Shown here piece after piece: positions 19,505 through 28,673 of a stretch of 64,000 nt of DNA. Where the stretch lies: positions 62,001 to 126,000 of the forward strand of contig JARBJD010000147.1 of the NCBI GenBank assembly GCA_033064195.1, read 5' to 3'. This stretch comes from Blattamonas nauphoetae (lineage: Eukaryota > Preaxostyla > Oxymonadida). Position 1 is the stretch's first letter. The number at the start of each line of letters is the position of its first letter. The notes beneath the pieces were generated by a model. That model did not search any database. It saw only the letters and a program-made list of their open reading frames with translations, and was not told the origin of the DNA. Position numbers and translations under genes: made by a program.

Positions 19505-19541
19505 ATGAAAGTAACAATTATGTTTTTTTATTTTTGATAAA

Positions 19542-21405
19542 ATGAATTCACACATTACACATCTGACAAACAAAAGAACTGGAGCTACATCTTTGACTGG
19601 AAATACAACTGGATCAATCAAGTATACCAGAGATGACATTGGTCAAATACAACAACAACTAGTGTCTGAACATCACATCAATTACCTCTTGAACGATGGT
19701 GCTCACAGTACTTCGATACAGGAATTGAAACCATCAGAGAATTCACGATTCTATAAAGGACAGGAAATAATCATTCCACTGATCGGGAATCAAGACATTT
19801 GTCAAATTGATGATTCCTTCATCACATTCACAATCACAACCACTTTGAAAGTCAATAATTGGAAAAGAAAAGGTGTTAAAGTCGGATCATATATGAATGA
19901 GAGAATCTTCATGTTCGTTGGACTCAAGCATTCAGCATCAATCTTTCGCGACCTTACTGTTCTTCACATCAATCAGAGAATCATCAGCACGACAACAAAT
20001 GATGTATCAATGGAGTCTCATATCTAAAATATGATCAAACCAAAGAGTCAATTGGAGAATCGAAAACACTCACACACTCCTTGGCAAAATGCTTGGAATC
20101 ATGATGAATCAGTCGCTGGTGTTTATATTCCATTGTCTGATTTCACAACAACTTCTGGAACAGGTGTGTTTCAAAACACAATTGATGTGCCAATTCGTGT
20201 GTCGATTATTCTTGAAGATCTTCTGATATTCTCAGGCATGACTGACTATCCAAGATGTCTCTTTGGTGATTTGAAATTGAGTGTGCTCATCAATGAAGAT
20301 GCATTTGTTTGTTGTCCAGTGAATCCTGAACTGACATTGAAAAACACTCTATCATCACTCGTTACTGGAACAGCAGCAGCACCAACGATTAAAGCAGCAA
20401 TTCTTCATTGTATTCAACATCGTCCATTCTTTCTGGAAAATCTCGTCACCTCATGCACAAAGAATTTTGTTCAGATTGGTCAATCATTTCTACAACCATC
20501 AGTCTGTAAAGACATTTATTATCTTCCAGATGGTGAATTAGTTTGTGAACCAGAATTCATGGATCAGTACATCTCATTGAACATTTTGGATTATCGAATT
20601 GACGATGTGTATTGCATGAGTGTTGGATATAAGATAGAAGAAATTGCGAAAGAGAATCTCAAGAAGATGTATCAAGATCGTCCAGGAACAATTCCAGCTG
20701 AGAAGATATCGTTCTATCCATTTCAGAAGACACCAACATCATCAGGTATTGATTGTACTCAGCAAATGGTACTCGTTAATGCCAAGGATATCATGCTTCT
20801 CTTCCGTCACTACGATAATGAAGTTACTTGTTTCCACAATCCAATGCAGAAGGATATCCAAGTGAATCTACTCAACAAATAACTATCCAGAACTACCGAC
20901 AACAACAATTGGAGCTCGCTTTTATCAGTTCGCATTGTCGACTCTCAATCTTGATTCGTATCTAGTTGTACCTGATGATTTGGAGCGATCACTAACGGAT
21001 TCTCTTGTAGCAGATAAACTCACTGGTGATGAAACATATCCCAATGAAACGATGACAAGAGTCCGACCGATTCATGACAACACTGATTTCCTTTTATGCT
21101 TTTCAACACAGAGAAGTGGATGTCCAACAAACTGCAATGATTCAATCAGTTCGAAAGGTCAAAATGTACCAGTCACTTTGAGATCTCAACCAATCTATCA
21201 AGGTCTGATTGATACCTACTACAATGTTTACTGTCCAAGTGAAAGTGGTGGTGATATGACAACATTTACTCATCCTCCAGCACCGATTCTAGCAACTACT
21301 GCAACCACATGGTGGGTATTACGATACAGTAATGGCGAACCAAGAGTCGAATACTATCCTAATCACACACTGAAGGCATTGCACAAAGATTTGGGAATCA
21401 TGTAG
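19542..21405 (+). pseudogene. Polinton capsid-like gene region 1 (jelly-roll type)
   Basis: The region translates to beta-rich sequence with a capsid character: a T/N-rich N-terminus, GQEIIIPLIGNQDICQIDDS with alternating hydrophobic strands, the segment TDYPRCLFGDLKLSVLINED, and near the end YSNGEPRVEYYPN. The total length, about 620 codons, suits a double jelly-roll major capsid protein of the Polinton/adenovirus class. Its second half is paralogous to region 2, which has YPNSIFGNLRLRFHL and IENGQPRVRYVID at the equivalent places. It is broken, with a small number of breaks. The family assignment rests on position, length and beta-rich pattern, not on a database comparison. Confidence 0.6.
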
Positions 21406-23749
21406 AGACAAAACGGTAAAAGAAATTATTGATATTGTATTTTTTATTTTTCTATAAATGAGAAGTATCAGATCAAATCAATCCAAACCAACATCGACCT
21501 TAATTGAGCAAATCGAAGTGCAATCGTATCTGCCAAAACAATGGGATTCGGAACCTCACATCTACTCCATCCAAGAAGTACATCCAACGAATCCTCCTAT
21601 GCCATGCAGAATCGGAGATGAGATTGAAGTTCCATTGTGCTATGACGGTCATGATGTGACTGAGTTTGCTAAGAGTCATTTGCGTATAGATCTAACTGTT
21701 ACTGTTCCAGTTCACAAACCTCCGGATACGTACGAAACACGACACGTTGGAATGTACGGAATGTTCTTCGGATATAAATCATCATCAGATGCAATTAGAG
21801 ATATGAGACTGGTTGATAGTCAAGGTAACATCATTGACAACACACTCCAGAATAATCACATCCATGAGTCATTTCTATATCACACATTCAAGTCGTATGA
21901 AGAGAAAAATAACATGAAGCATTGTTACAGTCTGTGGGAAAATGTTCAGAGAATGGATCCAAGTGCGTGTGGATACTACTTTACACCGTTATGCTCGAGT
22001 GCTTCAGATTTACCGGAAACAATCACATTTACGATTCCACTGGTTATTCCGTTTGTGAATTTACTGCCATTGAGTACCTTTGATCAGTATCCAAATTCTA
22101 TCTTTGGCAATCTACGATTGAGATTTCACTTGACAACTGATTCGCTTGTGTATTGTCCCATTCGACCTTCAACTGTGATTCGAAAATCAATTCAAGATAC
22201 AACTGATGAAGGAGACATGGCATGAATGCACTATGTCGGTTCTTCTCGAATGTCACTTATGCATGACGGAGAATTCTGCATTTTGACTCAGGAATTTACC
22301 CAAATCGGAAATCCAGTCTGGCAATATGGTGCGTTTGAAAAAGAAGATTCAATGGCTGAAAAACCAGCAATCATCCAGTACATGTGACGTTTAGGATGAT
22401 GACTTCAAATTTGATGAATGTCGGAATATTCCCTCTCTGTCATTTCTTCACTTCAATACCATTGAGTTTCGACAAAAATTCAAGACTTGTGATGTGATGG
22501 CCATTCTTCAATTTATGGGGAAAAATGTTCTAAATTGAGATACATATAATTACACGCTCCAAGAGGCACACACAACAACAAATGGAACGCAATTGATCAG
22601 AAAATGGATATGTTTTCGAAATTAATGCATCTGTTGGACTTGTATGTTCTCTCACTTTCCGATGTTCATTCCAGAACCAGCACAGGTATCCGCACACCGT
22701 TGACTTTGGACGATAATCAAGACATGATCAATCATGCTGGCAACTGTTTATGTCTGGATTTGTTCTGATTCCTGTGTCATTTTCATTTTCATCCATCTCG
22801 ACTTTTGTTCATCGTCCGATTGTCCACCAATCTTCAACAGTCATTTGTATTCCTCCTTCAATGTTCTAGAGCTTATTTTTGAAGCAATATAGACGATTCA
22901 TCACCATCTTTGCATAATTCACAGCATTCCCCAAAACGCTCCCCCTCCAAGCTCGGCGATCTGTCCACGACCGATACACAACGCAAAAACTGTTGATGGA
23001 GGTCTGATTCTTGCTATATTACCTCAATGAAATCAATTCGATGTCTGTAGAGACTGAACCGAGTCATCGTGCGGTTCCACATCGATCCATTTTACGGTAA
23101 AACCATCCAACAGATTTTGCTGAATCTCAGCGGAACATCAGCCAAGATACAGATCGAGCTGCACGCAAAAATCTAATCAAATCCATTGGGCATTTTTCTC
23201 TCTTCATCATCATGATCTTCCATCAGGCTTTTTTCATTCATCATGCCTTCATTCTTTTCCTCTTTCATCCAGAAACACGTCTTCTCTTCATCCTCAATTG
23301 TTTCATCTTCCTCATCTATTCTCCGCACATCTATGTCAACCTCTTCAATCATGTCTACCAGATCAGCGTCAAATGCTACTTCCTCCTTCTTAGTCATTTC
23401 CATTCATCAACTTCCTCTCCAGAACGCCTTTCTTCATCTTGATTCATTTATCTTCACCTCCTCTAGCAGAATTTCCGCTGCTCATCTTCGCCTCTCTTTC
23501 ACCTCCATCCTCCGCAATATACTCTTCTTCTTCTTGTCCCCTTCTCTCATTTTCTACTTCCTTCAATCTCTCTTCCAATTCACTCATTCTTTCATCTTTC
23601 TGGGCACTGGACGTGCTTTGGATTGTCGGTGAGTTGGATATTTCCACAATTCGGTTTCTAAATCATGCAATTCGGAGCTCCTTTCCAACCAGAATCATGT
23701 TGTGTTTGTATTAGACAAGGGATTGCTCTGAAGATGGGTTGAGATGATG

Positions 23750-24133
23750 TTAAGAGAGCATTGTGGGAATGTTCACTGAAAACAGAAGTCTGACAATGTT
23801 GATTTCATTTTTGAGAGGGTGGGATGAGTGAAGTTGTGTGAAAGGTCCATCATTATCGTTGAAGACGTTCAGCAATAGCTTCCAGTCTCTTCTCTTTGGG
23901 ATCGGGCTCATCATCACCTGACTGAGTACAAACTTCATTTTGTTGTCGAATGCGCTGTTGGACGAGTCATTATTTGAATTCACGTGGATGGAGTTGGATT
24001 CAATCAGCGGCAGCTTGTCAGTCAGACGGCAAGTGAGGGTGAAGATCACACCCGCCTCGATAAGCTTCTTCTCGTCCACATTCTGCGAGAGCTTCCACTT
24101 ATTCATCACTTTCAGGAAATTCAGTGCTCTCAT
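23750..24133 (-). CDS. Host-like coding fragment inside the ACAT-flanked element
   Basis: A 127-codon frame without low-complexity sequence. It reads MRALNFLKVMNKWKLSQNVD at its start, followed by LIEAGVIFTLTCRLTDKLPL, a serine/asparagine linker and RDWKLLLNVFNDNDGPFTQL. The regular spacing of leucines suggests short helical repeats, as in ARM/HEAT-type solenoid proteins, but no clear signature is visible. It shares strand with the acidic frames at 23173-23403 and 23444-23647. It could be an exon of a captured gene. Function unknown. Confidence 0.35.
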   Translation of the reverse strand: MRALNFLKVMNKWKLSQNVDEKKLIEAGVIFTLTCRLTDKLPLIESNSIHVNSNNDSSNSAFDNKMKFVLSQVMMSPIPKRRDWKLLLNVFNDNDGPFTQLHSSHPLKNEINIVRLLFSVNIPTMLS

Positions 24134-24560
24134 CCTCTCCGCAATCTCAAAATACGTCTAGTTCCAACACTCCGTCAGCTTTCCAATTGTGTGTGGTTAT
24201 CGAGTGATGTTGGCCTGCTGACTGATATGGATTGTTTTCGGCTCCTTTCTTGAGGCAGTCTTCTTCCCCATCCATTTGTATCCTTATTTCTTCATCCTGT
24301 CAGTGCCGTTCGGTGTCGGCTCCCATTGGAAGCAGTTGAATTGAAGGAGAAGAGCAGGAGGAGATACAAAGCATTGAAGGAGTGAATAATGAGCAATCAG
24401 AGAGTGAAACAGACTCGGTCCACCTTTCTAAGTCAGCTCAGCATGCGGTTGGTGATGTATTTTACGTCATTCGTCGAGTCCGTGTTGAATCCTGAAAATT
24501 TGAGCGACGAGTGGATCATTTACAAGTTGCCTCAGCTTGATAGAGAAATGAAGTAGAGAC

Positions 24561-24695
24561 ACGATGCGAAGGATGTGGATGAGGGAGACGATGCGAAGGA
24601 TGTGGATGAGGGAGACGATGCGAAGGATGCGGATGAGGGAGACGATGCGAAGGATGCGGATGAGGGAGACGATGTGATGGATGCGGATGCGGGCG
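24561..24695. repeat. 27-bp minisatellite, five units
   Basis: The unit is ACGATGCGAAGGATGTGGAT plus GAGGGAG, with only one or two substitutions between units. The last unit grades into the 22-bp array to its right by sharing GATGCGGGCG. The period of 27 keeps one frame fixed, giving a 9-residue repeat on the minus strand. Confidence 0.9.
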
Positions 24696-25159
24696 ACGGA
24701 TGAGTGAGATGCGGGCGACGGATGAGTGAGATGCGGGCGACGGATGAGTGAGATGCGGGCGACGGATGAGTGAGATGCGGGCGACGGATGAGTGAGATGC
24801 GGGCGACGGATGAGTGAGATGCGGGCGACGGATGAGTGAGATGCGGGCGACGGATGAGTGAGATGCGGGCGACGGATGAGTGAGATGCGGGCGACGGATG
24901 AGTGAGATGCGGGCGACAGATGAGTGAGATGCGGGCGACGGATGAGTGAGATGCGGGCGACGGATGAGTGAGATGCGGGCGACGGATGAGTGAGATGCGG
25001 GCGACAGATGAGTGAGATGCGGGCGACAGATGAGTGAGATGCGGGCGACGGATGAGTGAGATGCGGGCGACGGATGAATGAGATGCGGGCGACAGATGAG
25101 TGAGATGCGGGCGACGGATGAGTGAGATGCGGGCGACGGATGAGTGAGATGCGAGTGAC
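24696..25159. repeat. 22-bp minisatellite, about 21 units
   Basis: The unit is ACGGATGAGTGAGATGCGGG followed by CG. The only common variants are ACAGATG for ACGGATG and a single GAATGAG. Because 22 is not a multiple of three, the minus strand is read as one 22-residue repeat (SHSSVARISLIRRPHLTHPS and the next two residues) and is free of stops in every frame. Long open frames here (for example 24467-25204) are therefore products of the repeat and are not counted as genes. Confidence 0.95.
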
Positions 25160-26849
25160 GGAGATAGTATTCGGAAGGCGAGAAAATCTGGATGCTGCCC
25201 ACAAAATATCTTGAATGTCTTACCAGTCTTGCTTCTTCTGCTCCTCCTTTCGTATCCTCACTTCATCTTCTTTCACTTTCCACTTTTCTTTCTTTTCGGC
25301 TCCTTCCTTCCCAAACTTTTCAATCTCTTTTCTTTCTCACTTTGAATGTGTTCTATCTTCTTTCTTAACAATTTTGTCTCATCCTTGAATCTTGGTTTTT
25401 CTTTTTCTTGTCGCATATCCTCTCTTTGGCGCTCTCTATCGATCAGACTTGAGGATCTTCATCCAACCCAATTGCCAATCTTCTTTATCTTTTGTTTTGA
25501 AGTGTAATCTCTCCTCCACTTTTTCCCTTTTCTGTCCTTCTTCCTTTGGTTCTTCTTCTTTCAATGAGATATCGTTCTGATCGCCTCGTTGAACGTCCTC
25601 TCACACCATCGTCGTCCTTCTCCGTATTCGTTCATTCAGCAATGAACTTAGAGTACTGCATCATCTGAGAACAAGATTGAATAAAAATATGGTATAAATA
25701 CTGTTAACGAGTGACGGACCAAGAAAACATGGACGGACGAATGGATCAGGTTGATTACTCTGTCCTTTCCCACTAATCTGGAATCCAATACAGCAGAACA
25801 GGTAGAAAACAACCAGTTGTGAACCAATGCATGTAAAATTCCGCAGTATTGTGGATATTTTCAATTGATCTTCGATCAACCCGTAAAGATAACAATTATT
25901 CTCACCAAAGCCCAAACGGGGTCCTTGGCAAAAATTAACCTCCGTATGAGCATTATACTAGTCCGCTCTTTGTGGTCAACTAGTTTTTGATTCAATCCTG
26001 AACATCATCCTAAACGTCACACATATCAAGAACCTACACAGTTCTGAATTCATCTGTTGATAAAGTAACGACAATTTGCTACGGATATCAAATCACCGAT
26101 GCAACAAAACAATCCCTATTCAACACATATTCAAAGACTCTGTATGTCCTGAAAGCAGAAAGAATTGATACGCAATCATTCCAATCAAAAGCAACAGCGA
26201 TGGGAGTGAGATCAAACATCAGTATCAAACTCAACAATCTCATGAATCTCATGTGTTTGTTTCCTGAAAGACCAAATGAATGTACAGTCTTCAGAAATCC
26301 TCATTATGTTGGTCAATTTGAAATGCTTGGATCCAACTTTCCCACTTTTCCGATGTCAACACTCTCACCAGAGTTCTATCAAATGATGATGGTTAATGGT
26401 GATTTCATTGGTTGTTCAGCAACAGAAGAGTTCGAAAATTCTATTTGTCATTCTCGCCTTGAAAAAGACTTCAACGGAGTTGAACGGCAATTTGTGAGAA
26501 ATAGAGCTGTGACGGATGCAACCTGTTTCACTTTCATGGTTCCAACAGATCGTAGAGAAATCGCAGGTGGTGAAGAAGGTATTTCGACAGCAGAATCGGT
26601 GAACATTGTCTATCGAGGAACACCAATCAATCAGGGCGCTCTGGATCCATATTTCACCTCAACTCCTGAAGGTCCACCTCCACCAATTCTAGCACTACAT
26701 CAGGCTTCATACTGGCTCTTTTGGATTGAGAATGGACAACCACGAGTACGATATGTCATTGATCGTCGTCTCCAAGAAGCGTATGAAGAAGTGAAGAGAG
26801 GGTATTAATGATAAAACAGTTTTTATTTTTATTTTTGCTAAAAAGAACG

Positions 26850-27260
26850 ATGGTTAAACGATACTTCTCAATTCAGAATTCTCACACTGCTCAATTTCCT
26901 CATGATTTTGTCAATTCCCGAAAACAAAAATATATTTACTTCCTCGACTGCAAACTCATCCATGTGAAGGAAGAAATTGGCAGTACATCAACAATCATCT
27001 CCAAGGATATTCCACAGAATTTCACCATTCACGCTGATTGGATCCAGCCTGATGCACACAATGATTCGTATGTTGCTTTCTGTAACGAACAGATTGCGAA
27101 ACGAAAGAAGTGGGAATTAAGTACTCGACAATCAATTGTGAAGATCTGGTTCAAAGACAGTTCTGGTGAATCAATTGAAATGGAAACAACGGAGACAATC
27201 AATGGCAAAATAATCAAGGAGTACTACGAATTTCTTGTTGATCTCATGTTGGAGTATTAA
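26850..27260 (+). CDS. Polinton small protein, possible minor capsid component
   Basis: The ATG at 26850 (MVKRYFSIQNSHTAQFPHDF) follows a T-rich leader; the open frame extends upstream only through that leader. The 136-residue product has a beta-rich centre (KYIYFLDCKLIHVKEEIGST), then QNFTIHADWIQPDAHNDSYV, and ends with a helical stretch EYYEFLVDLMLEY. It stands at the end of the virion block next to the capsid-like genes, which is where the penton-like minor capsid protein lies in several Polintons. The length is short for that role, so the assignment is tentative. Confidence 0.5.
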   Translation: MVKRYFSIQNSHTAQFPHDFVNSRKQKYIYFLDCKLIHVKEEIGSTSTIISKDIPQNFTIHADWIQPDAHNDSYVAFCNEQIAKRKKWELSTRQSIVKIWFKDSSGESIEMETTETINGKIIKEYYEFLVDLMLEY

Positions 27261-27344
27261 ACTGCGTATTCTATTTTTCTCTTGACATTCTTCACCAAAA
27301 ACAAAAATAGCCGTTGAGTCGTTCCTTTTCATGCTTGTGTGAGT

Positions 27345-27625
27345 TCCCAATGGACACCCCGATACCCCTTTGGGGACGATCTATCTCAGTCCTTCTCAAT
27401 GACTGCTACGCTCTCACAGAGAATAGCGAAGTCCTTGAAGGGATAAGTCTTGGGTGGGCATGATTTACGGTTACATTCTTGATAAAGAATCTGAAGCCAA
27501 CATGAACCCCGGGGACAATCTTTCGATCATCCGTCTCCAATCCAACCTTCAATTCGTTCTACGCATCAGTCACGAGGGCACCATTTTGCCTGAGTATCTT
27601 GGAACGTTACGTCGACGTCTCACAC
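27345..27625 (+). repeat. Diverged copy of unit R inside the Polinton
   Basis: It shares with 28205-28500 the ordered blocks CCCGATAC-CCTTTGGGGA, GGGTGGGCATGATTTACGGT, CCAACATGAACCCCGGGG and CACGAGGGCACCATTTTGCC. It differs by many substitutions and a small insertion, so it is older than the copies at 28205 and 31045. It lies just inside the right terminal repeat. Confidence 0.7.
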
Positions 27626-27702
27626 TTGCACTAACTGGACTTACTCTTCATATGCAAAATAAAAAATGCAAATAAAAAAAATCAGCGTTAATTTTGTGAA
27701 CA

Positions 27703-28020
27703 TCAGAAACACTCTAAATTCTTCTCTGATGGAACAGGAACCTGCTTGTACTCACCAAGGAGTTCACAGTTGTACTTCCTCAGTTCATTTTCCACAAACG
27801 ATTGAGTGTAGTGTCGACGTTGTGACATGTGTGGTCTGTTTCCTTGATTCCACAACTTTGGTTTTATTCTCCACTCAACACCTTCATGAACATAGATGAC
27901 TGGGATATTATGTCTGACATACTCAGAGACAAGTTCACAGTTCTCTTCTTTCATTGACTGTATTAATGCTCGCTTGGCTTCTGTTCGATGTCTTTCGTAT
28001 GTAGTATTCACTGTTGTCAT
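27703..28020 (-). CDS. Second copy of the Polinton terminal small gene (in the right TIR)
   Basis: The minus-strand frame starts MTTVNTTYERHRTEAKRALI and is nearly identical to the gene at 9211-9600 for the first 94 residues, because both lie in the inverted repeat. The last residues differ, since the repeat ends inside the gene (near 27740) and the frame continues into unique sequence. One full and one shortened version are therefore carried by the element. Confidence 0.75.
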   Translation of the reverse strand: MTTVNTTYERHRTEAKRALIQSMKEENCELVSEYVRHNIPVIYVHEGVEWRIKPKLWNQGNRPHMSQRRHYTQSFVENELRKYNCELLGEYKQVPVPSEKNLECF

Positions 28021-28440
28021 TTAATACAAATTAAAAAATTGAACTTGAAAAAAAACAAAAGTGAAGTGTGATGTGTGGAGAACTTTTTATTTTTTGTTCC
28101 TTGTTGTGTCAGCCTGCTTCCTTGCTTCTTTCTTTTTTGTTTTTTTTCTTCTTTGCAGTGTCGACTTTCAGCTTCATCATTCATTCATTCAATTCATCAT
28201 TCATTCAAGTTTGTATGATTTTACCGTAGGACAACCCGATACTCCTTTGGGGATCATTCTATCGTGATCCTACTCAATGACTGCTGCTGGCGAATTCCTT
28301 GAAGGGTTAAGGTCTTGGGTGGGCATGATTTACGGTCACATCTAAGTGAAGCCAACATGAACCCCGGGGCGGATTCCTAGGAATCCACCGTCTCCAATTC
28401 AACCTTCAATTCGTTCTACTCATCAGTCACGAGGGCACCA
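27740..28440 (-). repeat. Polinton right terminal inverted repeat
   Basis: It is the reverse complement of 8796-9492 with few differences, for example in the microsatellite and in the CTACTCATCAGTCACGAGGG segment near its outer end. Beyond 28440 the sequence continues into the rest of unit R (GGCACCATTTTGCCTGAG), which the left end lacks. Confidence 0.85.
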
Positions 28441-28500
28441 TTTTGCCTGAGCATCTTGGATATTACGTCGAGGTATCATATTTCAACTTGTCATTCAATC
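28205..28500 (+). repeat. Unit R, copy overlapping the Polinton right end
   Basis: The unit begins CAAGTTTGTATGATT and ends near ATTACGTCGAGG. Four copies are present: 8796-9025 (minus, truncated), 27345-27625, here and 31045-31330. This copy contains the palindrome GGATTCCTAGGAATCC, as does the left terminal repeat; the other two do not. No coding potential is visible. Confidence 0.75.
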
Positions 28501-28673
28501 ATTCATCATTCAAGCCTTCATCGTTCAATCGTCACACTTCTGATATTGTCAGATCAAATTCCACGAAACCGGGATCAATGAACCTCAGGACGAGTTGAGG
28601 GCCTGAGATCTGTCGCCAAATTAGGAGACTTCGAATCCTGGCTCACATCGAAAAATCGTTCTCACTCCAAGAC

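Larger units (their letters stand above)
22384..26020. mobile_element. TIR transposon of 3,637 bp inserted in the Polinton
   Basis: The element starts GTGACGTTTAGGATGATG and ends with its exact reverse complement (18 bp), flanked on both sides by ACAT (22380-22383 and 26021-26024). A 4-bp duplication with short TIRs occurs in Sola- and Ginger-type DNA transposons; without a transposase the superfamily stays open. No DDE frame is present, so it is non-autonomous. The interior, read on the minus strand, looks like host-type coding sequence in pieces: a 127-codon frame (23750-24133), two acidic glutamate-rich stretches, and a lysine/glutamate-rich helical stretch near 25400-25600. Two minisatellites lie in the middle. 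It interrupts the second capsid-like gene and is younger than the Polinton. Confidence 0.75.
21458..26808 (+). pseudogene. Polinton capsid-like gene region 2, interrupted by a transposon
   Basis: A second capsid-like gene begins at 21458 (MRSIRSNQSKPTSTLIEQIE) behind a T-rich leader and ends at 26808 (YEEVKRGY). The left part is rich in alternating hydrophobic residues and has GDEIEVPLCYDGHDVTEFAK and FDQYPNSIFGNLRLRFHL. The right part has the PPPPILALHQASYWLFWIEN segment matching PPAPILATTATTWWVLRYSN of region 1. The 3.6-kb TIR element at 22384-26020 lies between the parts. The gene is therefore broken. Two capsid-like genes side by side may represent a major and a variant capsid protein. 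Confidence 0.6.
8796..28440 (+). mobile_element. Polinton (Maverick), nearly complete, about 19.6 kb
   Basis: A self-synthesising DNA element bounded by inverted repeats of about 0.7 kb (8796-9492 and 27740-28440). In order it carries a small module-repeat gene, PolB, a retroviral-type integrase, a small coiled-coil gene, a packaging ATPase (opposite strand), several small virion-type genes, two capsid-like gene regions and a further small gene. The size and gene set are those of Polintons. PolB, integrase and ATPase look whole; a few breaks affect the virion-gene half, and one 3.6-kb transposon is inserted at 22384-26020. The high identity of the two terminal repeats suggests a young insertion. 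A convincing 6-bp target duplication was not found, because both outer flanks are themselves copies of other repeats. Confidence 0.92.

Noticed and set aside
24467-25204. Open frames of 228 and 245 codons with 22-residue repeats on the minus strand.
   Set aside because: They are an automatic result of a stop-free 22-bp minisatellite; two frames are open with the same repeated peptide.
28395-28440. A CTGATGA ... CGAA pattern on the minus strand of unit R resembling a hammerhead ribozyme core.
   Set aside because: The final block is GAAT rather than GAAA, helix II would have two pairs, and the other unit R copies lack CTGATGA. It is probably chance.
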